DNA from: Ciona savignyi | Lineage: Eukaryota > Chordata > Ascidiacea > Phlebobranchia > Cionidae | Direction of reading: 5' to 3' | Length of the DNA stretch: 64,000 nt | Assembly: GCA_000149265.1 (NCBI GenBank) | Contig: CH001357.1 | Coordinates: forward strand, 536,851-600,850 | Part shown: positions 24,622-35,000 of the stretch, piece by piece | Layout: every line of letters starts with the position of its first letter | Position numbering within the stretch: position 1 is the stretch's first letter | The notes under the pieces: generated by a model | Databases searched by the model: none | Told to the model about the DNA's origin: nothing | The model's input: only the letters and a program-made list of their open reading frames with translations | Program-made: the position numbers and the translations under genes

Positions 24622-25218
24622 TGATGTGTTTTCCTTAAATTTGGTAGAACCCATTAACCCACCAAGCAATATTAGTTACGTGGACACAACCGACTAGCTA
24701 GGGACCAGTTTCGCAACTGCAACCTTTCGGATGAAAGGCGACGCACTTACCCACCAAGCTAAGCTTCTTCAAGTATACGAATAGTAGTGTAACTTTCCGA
24801 AAATGAAGTGCCAAGTATGAACCTAAATTAGAATAAAACGTAAAATTCGTGACTAAAATTAGAATATTTTGTAAAACCGAATATTATAGTTCACACAAGG
24901 CAGAAAAAACTTTGATTTATAATAGGATATGATATTCATGTTTATCCCTGTGAATGGGAAAGCCAAGGGGGTTATCACACGGGCAATCGTCAGATCACCT
25001 CGCGCCCACCGTCGGGTTACCGGAGCTATTGCAGTGTGTTGTATATGATAGACACTTTCCTTTAATTTGATAGAACCCATTAATCCGCTACGTTCAAGCA
25101 ATGTCCGTAAATGACATTGCCCAAGAACACAACCGGCTAGCTAGCGACCAGCAGTTTCGCACCTGCAACCTTTCGATTGAAAGGCATCGCACTAAACCGC
25201 TGGCTAGACCAACGGGCC
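24622..25218 (-). repeat. Two long SINEs in the same orientation (24622-24765 partial, 24922-25218 full)
   Basis: The second runs from ggatatgatattcatg to the head ccgctggctagaccaacggg. The first keeps only the head and half of the body. Confidence 0.8.
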
Positions 25219-25296
25219 GGACATTTATTGTGAAAAGTCAATTTGAATAAATTTGCACCGTAAGGTCGATATTATTTTAGTTTAGTTTATTTTTTT

Positions 25297-25683
25297 GTTT
25301 CCACGATGAAAACACGAAGCAGGACTATTGACAAAAATTTGGAAAACGGGAAAAAACGGCAAAACGACAGTCGTTAGAACACGTCTAAAAAAAGGAAAAG
25401 ACTGTTAAAATTTTGTATAATTTGAAAACCCAAATAAAAAAATAAAAAAAATAAAGAAAAAAAATAATTAATTTATTGTTTATAAAATAAAAATTACACT
25501 AAGCCTCGAAGAAAATTTCATTCGCTTTAAATCCACCTTTATATATAACACGTCTTGCTATACCCACAATAATTTATTGACTGCTTGATTTTAGACGTGT
25601 TTTAACGTCTATCGTTTTGCTGTCTTTTTTCCGTTTTCTAATTTTCTACAGGGGGTCATGTTCTGTGTTTTCATCGTGGAAAC
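25297..25683. mobile_element. Fold-back MITE with about 110-bp inverted termini
   Basis: gtttccacgatgaaaacacg at the left is mirrored by gtgttttcatcgtggaaac at the right. Inner matches include gttagaacacgtctaaaa against ttttagacgtgttttaac. The centre is AT-rich. A single arm of the same family occurs at 43890-44000, and a short terminal match lies near 19790. Confidence 0.75.
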
Positions 25684-25777
25684 ATATTCACGCTTTACCG
25701 CACACTCTTCTTCAGCCATCTATATCGTTTGGTCTTGATTAAATTTTGATCGCTTAATATTGTTCTTTCACCTAGGT

Positions 25778-26009
25778 TTGGCTAAGCAATTAACACTAAT
25801 TAACCTTGGATCTACTTTGATACGTTCAGCATCTGCAAATGTAGGTGTTGACATGCAGAGTCCAATCAACAAGGTGAATGACGACAGCTCTGCTCTTATA
25901 AGTCAGGCACCGCCGTCTATTCTTCACCAGTCGTTCGACTACCTTTCAAGCTCAAGACCGTACAGTAGTAATAGTTATCAGCAACTTTTCCAAGCGAGTC
26001 AAATATAAG
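25778..26009 (+). other. Candidate 5' exon of the creatine kinase gene (or last exon of another gene)
   Basis: The segment has an acceptor (tattgttctttcacctag) and a donor (AAATATAAG|gtaacg). The long open frame in it ends at a stop just before the donor, so with that donor it would be leader rather than coding. An alternative donor AACAAG|gtgaat at 25874 would keep the frame open into the next exon and add an N-terminal extension. I do not recognise the peptide. Confidence 0.35.
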
Positions 26010-26478
26010 GTAACGTGAGTACTTTTTCAAACGAGTTAAGTATAAGGTAATGTCTATACTTTTTTAAACGAGTCAAATATAAGGTAACGTCTATACTTTT
26101 CCAAGTGAGTTAAATATAAGGTAACGTGAGTACTTTTTCAAACGAGTTAAGCATAAGGTAACGTCTATACTTTTTCAAACGAGTCAAATATAAGGTACCG
26201 TCTATACTTTTTCAAGCGACTAAAATATAAGGTAACGTCTGTACTTTTTTAAACGAGTAAAATATAAAGTAACGTCTATACTTTTTTTAAAACGAGTCAA
26301 ATATAAGGTAACGTCTATATTTTTTTAAACGAGTAAAATATAAGGTAACGTCTATACTTTCTTTAAAACGAGTCAAATATAATTTAACGTCTGTACTTTT
26401 CAAACAAGTAAATTATCAGGTAATGTCTATACTTTTTCAAACCCGCCGAATATAAGGTAACGTCTGTACTTTTTCCAG
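25985..26478 (+). repeat. 37-bp minisatellite forming the whole apparent leader intron of creatine kinase
   Basis: About 13 units run from the exon end to the acceptor of the first coding exon. Each unit has gtaacgtctatacttttt followed by caaacgagtcaaatataag. The exon's own last bases, cttttccaagcgagtcaaat and ataag, form the first unit, and the acceptor ctttttccag|CAAGACC comes from the last, so donor, intron and acceptor all derive from one repeated segment. Confidence 0.8.
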
Positions 26479-26499
26479 CAAGACCAAGGAAAGGAGACC

Positions 26500-29400
26500 A
26501 TGCCAAACCACAACACCGCCCGTTATACCGCCGCTGAAGAGATGCCAGATCTCAGCCAGCACAACAACCATATGTCAAAATGCCTTACTGAGGAGATCTA
26601 CAGGAAAATGCGTGCAGTGCAGACACCAAACGGGTTCACTATTGACCAGGCGATCCAAACTGGCGTCGACAACCCAGGTCATCCATTCATTATGACAGTT
26701 GGTTGCGTCGCCGGTGATGAGGAATCGTATGAAGTCTTCGCCGATCTCTTTGATCCCGTGATTGAAGCTCGACATAATGGCTACAAGAAAACCGATATGC
26801 ACAAGACAGATATTGATCCAAGCCATTTGAAGGTTTGAGATAGGATATTCATGTTTTGATAAAATAGGATAAATCGAATATTCATGGGTGATATGCGAGA
26901 TAGGATATTCATGTTTATCTATGTAAATGGAATAACCAAATGGGTTACCACATCGCCAATCGTTTATCCCCGTGAATGGGAAACCAAGGGGGTTAGCACA
27001 CGGGCAATCGTCAGATTACCTTGCGCCTACAGTCGGGTTACCGGAGCTATTTCGTGTGTTTCGTTTATAATTGAGACTTCTCGAATATTTTAGGTTTAGC
27101 TGAAAGGTAAAGTATTATTTGTTTGCGTATGTACTAGGTGGTGCTGAAAGACACTCTAAGAGTAGTTTTCTAGAGAATGGGTGTTCATCGCTACCTTAGT
27201 GTAGTTCCACGTGTTTTCTTCTTCTTTTTTATCATTGTAAAGTTCAAGTACGCTCGTATGGGCGAATGGTTAGCGCGACCGATCAGTATACCGACTATTA
27301 TACAAAAACGGTTCTGGTGACGAGCCCATCATGGGTTCGAAACTTGGCTTTGCAAAAAATAAAAAAAATTGTAAAGTTCAAACCATATGCGGGCTCATCA
27401 CCATCATCACCGCTTTTGTAAAGAATTAGCTTTGCGTTTTAACCGTTTGCATTACAACCCAGGGAGGCACCGACATGGACTCGAAATACGTCCTCTCATC
27501 ACGTGTCCGCACCGGCAGAAGCATCCGAGGCCTCTGTCTCCCGCCTCACTGCAGTCGCGCAGAGCGTCGCAAGGTTGAGCAAATCTCGTGCGAAGCCCTC
27601 GCCAAGCTCGACGGCGAATTGAAGGGAACATATTACCCGTTAAAAGGGATGACCGAACAACACCAAGATGAACTGATCGCCGATCATTTTCTCTTTGATA
27701 AACCAGTGTCACCTCTTCTTTTGGCATCCAACATGGCCCGAGACTGGCCCGACGCGCGTGGCATCTGGTAAGGTTTATTTGTTCGGGCAAAGGTTCGAAC
27801 CCGTGATGCACTCGTCACTGAAACTTTGTTTAGAAAATTTCGGACTTCGAATCTTGTCACTAAGACCTGATGAGCTCGTAGCTAAAACCGATTTTACACA
27901 GCATTCTGTATATGAGTCGGTTGTGTAAACCATTCGGTCGCACAACCGTTTATAGACAGTATATTTTGTTGGTCATACACGTTAGATGTATTTGCACCAC
28001 TTATTCCCGTATTTATTGCATTTTTGCATTTTTTCCCTTACCCGGCTAAAATTTGAACCCGTAATAGCCTGTGACGAGGCAGATTTTCTATCAAAATCAG
28101 TACATGGATCGGTCGCATTACAAATTTAGCCGAACACCCTTTTGGAGGGCAACACTAAAAAGGAGGGAAAGAAGGAAACTGCTTACTAAAATTAAAAAAA
28201 CTAATTTAAACCCTGCTTTAAACACTAATCTCAACCCCATAACTAACCCTAACTCCAACCCCATGTTTAAAACTAACTCTAATGTCCTAATATTTTTTAC
28301 TGAGCAGTTTCCTTCCTTTCCTTCTTCCCGCTTTTCCTCCTTTAAGTTTTCCCCGTTTTGGCAAACTGCGAGACTTAGTTGTTCCAGAGAAAAGTCCTAA
28401 CATTCCAATTCACCCAGGCACAACGACAAAAAGAACTTCTTGGTTTGGGTGAACGAGGAAGACCATCTCCGTGTGATTTCTATGCAGAAAGGAGGAAATA
28501 TTAACGAAGTCTTCGCTAGATGGTATGTGGTGATTTGTATAGGGTTGTTTTTATTAGATAAAGCGACTTACGGTGTATCTCCTTAAAAATCGGAGACACT
28601 AATTTTACCACAATCAAATGGCTTGTTGAGTTAATGCGTTGTCTTTCAGGCAAAGCGTTACTGGCTTTAAGCAGACCGTTGCTGGTCGGTTGTGTTCTTT
28701 TGCGAGGCACTTTATGGACATTGCCTGAACCCAGCGGTTTAATGGGTTGTACCAAATTGAAGGAACATTTTAGTTATACACAACACACTGCAATAGTTCC
28801 GGTAACCCGACGATGGGCACGAGGTAATCTGACGATTGCCCGTGTGTTAACCCCCTTGGTTTTCCATTCACAGGGATAAACATGAATATTCTATCCTATC
28901 CTAATCGCGAACAAAAATCCCTATGACCTGCAAGCACAGTGACATGTTTAGCTCCACATCCCCAATATACATCGCCCACAGGTGCAACGGATTAGCTTCA
29001 GATTCTAAATACATATTTCCCCACAGGTGCAACGGATTAGCTCCAGATTCTAAATACATATTTCCCTACAGGTGCAACGGATTGCAGCTCGTTGAAAAGC
29101 ACATGAAGGAGAGCGGGTACGAATACATGTGGAATCCGCATCTCGGTTATGTTCTCACTTGCCCGAGCAACCTCGGCACTGGTGTGCGAGCTGGAGTGCA
29201 CTTGCGCATTCCTTTGGTCTCTCAAAACGCAAAGTTCGATGAAGCTTTGAAAAAACTTCGACTGCAAAAGCGAGGAACTGGTAATAAAGTGTTTTGTTGT
29301 TAAAATTAGATTATATTTTGCAAGGAATATTGTTCTACTCAAATAATTGCAACTCAAATAATTATTAAAATTTTTAACTCCTCAAAAAATTAATAAAATT

Positions 29401-30351
29401 TATACAAAAATCCAACGCAAAGCAGTTTTTAAGTATTGTTGTAACGTCATAAATATTTTTTTTTAAATTATGTATTTTTTATTACATATTTTTATAAGGA
29501 ATATTGCGATTACTCTTCAAATAACTGCTTTGTGGTGAATTTCTGTATAATTTTTTAACCTTGGTTCTATTTTTTGGGCAAAGTAGACTTTATCTGAATA
29601 AGTTTTTAATCAGCGATTTTCTTTTTTGTGTGTCTAACAATTCGGCCACACGACGGTACTCTAATCGATGGTTAACCTTACATAGATTTCCGCCTAGGTG
29701 AATAAACACCTAAACTTTCTTTATCTCCAGGACAAGATTTTTAGAACGGTACGGTTAAGTGGCCTAATGGTTAATGCGACCGATACATATAACGACTTAC
29801 ACACAAAACGGTCTTAGCAACGAACCCATTATGGGTTTAAAACTAAGCCAAGTAAAAAAACATAAAAAAAGGTTTTAATCCTTAGTATGCTGGTCACCAA
29901 GGCCGTTTTTGAACATAATTTCTATACGTATCAGTCGCGTTAACCATTCGGCCACACGTCCGTTTGCTGACATCCAAACTTAACCATTTCATTTCGAATC
30001 TTTGTTTTTACCGTGCTAAGTTCCGAACCCATGATGGGCTTGTCACCAGGACCGTTTTTGTATGCAAGTCGGTATATGTATGTATCGGTCGCGTTAACCA
30101 TTCGGCCACACGTCCGTACATCATTCATTTCCAATCTCAACCATCCATTTATTATTCCGTCGCTAGGTGGCGTAGACACGGCGTCAGAAGGTGGAACATT
30201 CGACATCTCAAACGCTGATCGAATCGGCTTCTCCGAGGTCGAGTTGGTCCAAATGGTCATCGATGGCGTCGAATTCCTCATCGACTGTGAGAAGAAACTA
30301 GAAAAAGGAGAAAATATTGATTCAGCCATTTCTGAGCTCAAGCAAAAATAA
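26500..30351 (+). CDS. Creatine kinase (378 aa), complete
   Basis: A phosphagen kinase transferring phosphate between ATP and creatine. Coding exons: 26500-26832, 27463-27767, 28418-28522, 29072-29280, 30167-30351. They total 1137 nt and are phase-consistent, close to the family's usual ~380 residues. Motifs in order: [29 protein letters not shown], the phosphagen-kinase signature region [54 protein letters not shown], the active-site cysteine in [36 protein letters not shown]. The creatine-type specificity loop and GVDTA are present, so creatine rather than arginine is expected. The start follows a good acceptor by 21 bases, and no transit peptide is evident from this ATG. An AATAAA overlaps the stop codon. 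Exon 5 has a triplicated acceptor (separate entry). Confidence 0.93.
26836..27080 (-). repeat. Chain of truncated long SINE pieces in a creatine kinase intron
   Basis: At least three broken starts of the same 3' end (ggatattcatgttt near 26842, 26878 and 26902) precede a better piece 26960-27065 with gggcaatcgtcagattacc. Confidence 0.7.
27246..27360 (+). repeat. Short tRNA-Ser-like SINE, well preserved
   Basis: It holds gggcgaatggttagcgcgac (A-box region), atataccgact-like spacer sequence, gcccatcatgggttcgaaac (B-box region) and an A-rich end. Confidence 0.8.
27795..27955 (-). repeat. Short tRNA-Ser-like SINE remnants
   Basis: Diverged pieces with gttcgaacccgtgatg and gtgtaaaccattcggtcgc. 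They lie in the intron after creatine kinase exon 3. Confidence 0.55.
28147..28354. mobile_element. Mutator-like MITE with telomere-like core
   Basis: The left end gggcaacactaaaaaggagg and right arm cttttcctcctttaag are inverted. The core has aactaaccctaactccaacc. Possible flanking duplication ccttttgg/cgttttgg. Relatives: 58190-58399 and 60158-60346. Confidence 0.65.
28683..28912 (+). repeat. Long SINE, 5'-truncated, in a creatine kinase intron
   Basis: It holds ggtcggttgtgttcttttgc through gataaacatgaatattctat with an ATCCT tail. Confidence 0.8.
28970..29083 (+). repeat. Triplicated splice acceptor of creatine kinase exon 5 (45-bp unit)
   Basis: Three AG|GTGCAACGGATT junctions occur at exact 45-base spacing; candidate exon starts are 28982, 29027 and 29072. 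The two extra units are open and in frame, so use of an upstream acceptor would insert 15 or 30 residues ([15 protein letters not shown] type) between Trp and Cys of RWCNGL. Confidence 0.9.
29755..30115. repeat. Cluster of three short tRNA-Ser-like SINEs before creatine kinase exon 6
   Basis: Copies at 29755-29865 (+), 29880-29960 (-) and 30005-30115 (-). The last is well preserved (gttccgaacccatgatgggc, gcgttaaccattcggccaca). Confidence 0.75.
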
Positions 30352-31888
30352 ATGTCCCCACATATCCAGCTCTACAAATTGGTTAAATAACGTTGTTTTT
30401 GTGTTCCTTGGCCGTTGTGAACTTATTTTAAGATTTTGATAATATTACGTGGTAGAAAACGTTAACTGGTATATTTTAACAAGTAAATTCAAATTAATAA
30501 TCCCACATATTTCAAACAGTTGATTAAATTTTAGCAAACAATTTTGCTTGTGAAGTTGCTAATATATTACAGACATGAGATATCATTAAATTTTATCATA
30601 GGACGTTCATTTCTTGTTTCTTTAGAAGGCAGGCAAAAAAAATACTTTATTTCTCGTGAGGCGTTATTAATAAGAGCCGAGTAAGAAAAATCTTGATTTT
30701 TTATCTCACGCAAAGGCTTAACCTTTTTTATAATCGTGGCCACTTTTGTTTTGATAATATTCCGTGGCTTACAACTTAAAGTTCTGCTTAAATTGATTAT
30801 AATCAACTGTCTAACAAAACCAAGAAATTTGTAAAAAAAATACACAATAACTTCACAATGTGAATTAAAAAGAAGAACAACATTTTAATAATAACCCACA
30901 CATAACACAACTATTAAATCGAAGCTTGAGGTCGTTTGTTCTTTGCCAGATTCTTTCATTTCTACTTCAATCAAAACCAGAGACACACAAGTGTATTGTT
31001 AAATTATCTAACGAATGAAACTTAAATTTTTTACCAACTTTATAATTAACCAAATAGCTCTATGGCCCACCTTCATTTTTTACCGATCTACGTTTCGATA
31101 CCATGATGTGCTCGTCACTTGCACTGTTTTTGTATAGTAGTCGGTATATGTATGGATCTCGTTAACCATTAGGCCACACGACCGTTGTCAAGCCCACCTC
31201 CAAATGTCCCTATGCGCCACCGGTTAGGAACCCTGCGCCATAAGGTGTTTAAAGCCGTCAAATTATGCATTTGTAAAATGGCCAAAAAATAGAAAATGTA
31301 ACGAATTACAAAACTCTGGGATACTTTAAGGTCATTTTGTAATTAGTAATCATCAGTAATTAGTATTAATTCATTAGTTTAATCTACATATGGTTGTATA
31401 ACCTGTATTTAAACGCCACCTGTATTTGAGCGCCAACTTTATTTGAGCGTTACCTCTAATTGAGAGCCACCTCTAATAGACCCTCACTAGAAGGGAAAGG
31501 GTTAAAGAATAGAGCGCCGCGGCGCACGGTGGTTTGGCCGAAAGGTTAACGCGACCGATTGTCTCTATAAAACGATTAGTGTGACGAGATCAACATGGGT
31601 TCGAAACTTAGCCCGGTAAAAAATGATTAAAATAAAAAAACAATACAGTCGTGTGGCCAAATGGTTAAAGCGACCGATACACATACAGACTTATAAACAA
31701 AAACTGTTTTAGTGACGATACTTTAATAGGTTCAAAACTGAGCTCGAAATAAAAAGAGGTTTTACGTTATAGACTGGGAAATTTAGGATCCTATTTCTAT
31801 ATCCCTTCGTGTTCTTTGCATGAATAAAATACTTTCTTCGAGCGTAAGTTCGCGTATCCGCGTTTCCTTGCGCCATGAATCAGCCGTG
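30352..31888. other. Intergenic region between creatine kinase and receptor copy 3
   Basis: AT-rich. It contains short tRNA-Ser-like SINEs at 31085-31192 (-), 31518-31622 (+) and 31646-31752 (+). Segment 31395-31500 repeats 'gagcgccacct'-like words. No exon chain was recognised. Confidence 0.5.
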
Positions 31889-31897
31889 TGACGTAAT
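31889..31897 (+). promoter_or_regulatory. CRE-like site upstream of receptor copy 3
   Basis: TGACGTAAT, identical to the site upstream of copy 2, at a similar distance from the ATG. The leader around 31996-32048 (acaagcttttcgtttgatat) is shared between the two genes. Confidence 0.35.
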
Positions 31898-32048
31898 AAT
31901 GAGCTTCCATAGCACCCCACGCAATAAAGTTAAGTCACCACCTACAGTGTATGCATCTATATGGCTCACGTACCACAGCATTAATAGTTAGTTCGGTTGC
32001 AAGCTTCCCTTTGTCAGGATACAAGCTTTTCGTTTGATATCGAGGGAA

Positions 32049-35000
32049 ATGATGTTGAAAATGAAAGTGTTCTTTATCAGTTTCATGCTGACTCTGCACT
32101 ATTGTAAGTATAACCAAAGTGTTCTAAATTTTAAGTTATATGGAGTTATAATATTTGACAAAGTATGATCTACAGAATCCATAAATAAGACTCTGTATAC
32201 AGCTGTAGTTTAGCGCATGGTATTTTTATATCAACATGAAATTATATTCAGGGTATAAAATATATGTATTGGTAGTTAATTGGTGTTCTATATTAACTTT
32301 ATGCTTAAATTGGACAGAGTCATAAGTTTGTTAAATTATATTTTAACCTAATATGAAATCAGAATGTAAATACATACATAGAGTAGTAGTTTAGCGCTAA
32401 GTGATTTCATAGTATCCGGAAATAGTATTCATGAATCGAAGTGAATGTATACGCAGGTAATCTCTACCTTTAAACCAAAAGAACTTGTAAGCACCTTTTA
32501 AAACTAGTTGATTGACAGAAATTGCCCTGCCCATAATAGAACAAGATATATCCAATTCGTGCAAATCGTACAGTAGCGGTAACAATATTACGAATAATTA
32601 TAGCTATCGATTTTTTCATAGATTTACCTTATTTAAATACGATCATAGAGTTGATTTGCCTTAATTGGATGCCTATAAAATAGAAAAACTCGTTTTTTCT
32701 GCTCTACGTTAGCGTGTTATTATTCATTGATTAATAACGCCATATCCAGTATAAGAATATACGTATTACGCAACCATGTGATAGATTACCTCGCGTCCAT
32801 AATTGAGTTACCACAGCTATTGATTGCAGTGTGTTGTACATTTGACATAAAATTCGACATAATTTTTTTAATCGTTGTTATATGCTTTCTACAGGGGTCT
32901 ATGAAAATAGTTTGTAACGTATTGTTTTACCGGCCGAATAGCTGGGTGTGTTAGTGCGTCATGTTCAGCCAAAATTGTTAAATTAAAACTGGTCACTAGC
33001 TACTGCAGGCTTGGGCAACACACGGCCCCGCGGGGCTGGGTCCGGCCCGTGAAGGGATTTTCAGTGGCCCGCAGCCTTATCTAAACATACCCTGTGATTA
33101 AGATATTGAATACTATTCATGTAATAATCCGGCCCACCAAGGACTTCATTTCCCCACATCTGACTCGCCGACTAGAGAAGTTGCCCACCCCTGAGCTACT
33201 CGGTATAGTATCCTTGGTCAAGGCACTTGGCGGCCATAATCTTTTTCCAGTGTATTAATGGGTTGTACTACAACTATAGGATAGTTTTGATCATACACAA
33301 CACACTGCAATAGCTGCGGTAACCAGACCGTGGGCTCAAAGTAATTTAACAATTGTCCGTGTTAGAATTCTATTCTACTTACTCGAATAAAACACAAGTA
33401 TCAAGATTAATTATAAAGAACATGCGGTCGGTCACCAACCAAGGTTTAAATATAATCTCAACGTAAATTAAAAACTGAACGAAACATACCAACAAAATGA
33501 TAAGAACTACAAAAGCGATATAATATCGCCCTTTATACACACACCCCCTTGTGTTTTTCCAATAATGTAGTTAAAACATGAATTCTTTCTAAACCCCTGA
33601 GAACTGAATGGTATCTAATAAGGGGAAGAACCTTTGCTTGCTGCCCCACCGTCTGCGCGCTGGAGAGCTCCTCCAGTTACTGCTAAAAATACTGATTAAT
33701 ATGTTAACTCTAATAAACATTTTTATTTCAATTGTAATCGTTAGGAGGATATGATATTCATGTTTATCCCCGTGAATGGAAAAAAACAAGGGGGTTAACA
33801 CACAGGCGATCGTCAGATCACCTCGCACACATCGTCGGGTTACCGAAGCTATTGCAGTGTGTTGTATATGATAGACACGTTTCTTCAATTTGGTAGAACC
33901 CATTATTCCGCTGGATTCAGGCAATGTCCGTAAAGTACACAACCGACTAGCTAGCGACCAGTTTCGCACCTGCAACCTTTCGATTGAAAGGCCACGCACT
34001 TAACCGCCAGACTTACCGGCTTTTAGAAAAGTTAAAACTACTGTTTTACTGATTCTACTGCTTATTGAACTATTGTGGTTGGAATGGTAAAACAGTTCAA
34101 AACAGGGGTGGGCAACTTCTCTAGTTAGCGGGCCAGATGTGGGAAAATAAAGTTCTTGGTGGGCTGGATTATTACATGAATATTATTCAATATCTTAATT
34201 ACAGTGTATGGTTAGATACAGTCTGCGGGCCGGTCAAAATCCCTTAACGGGTCGGACCCGGCCCGCGGGCCGTATGTTGGCCATGTCTGATTTAAAAGGT
34301 ATTTAAAAAGGTGAAAAACCTTGCTAATTTGACTATTTCGTAAAAGGCTCAGGTACCCGTTTTGAAAGGTACGAAGAAAAAATGACTTTCGAAGAGGCGC
34401 TGGACTTTTGCAAAGAAAAGAACCATAGTTTAGCCTCTATACGTTCAATAGATGAGGAGAAAGAAATTTTAAGTGGAATGGGACAAGCCGCAGCGGACCT
34501 ATACTGGATTGGTATGTAATTGTGGACTCTATTTTAAAGATAAAAGTTGCAATATTTATCCTATTACAATTAGAAGCTTCTAAATAAAATTTCTTTGTGT
34601 CATTTCTAAGGGATTCACAAAAATCCAATATAGTAAAATAACCCTGCATTTTGCATACGTGTTGGCTACATAATTGTTGCTATCTTCGTTCAATTTTAAA
34701 GTACCTAGTGACACTGTGGATAATCTGAAACAATTAGCTTGGGATAGAAATAAAATGGACAACTTGATTAAGATTAAAAACAACAAATCCGATATAATTA
34801 AATAAACATGTATTTTTGCATATACATGTTGACTATCTAATTTTTGCTGTCTTCGGAGCAAATATAAAACCTTAGAATTTCTGTGTTAGATAGGCTGTTT
34901 TTCGAATACCCATTGTATAATGCCCTTCTAAAAGACTAAGATTAAAGCATTGAACGGTCGTGTGGCCAAATGCTTAACGCGAGCGATTTATATACCGATT

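Noticed and set aside
27452-27811. Minus-strand open frame of 119 codons
   Set aside because: It is a shadow of creatine kinase exon 3, whose plus-strand motifs are unmistakable.
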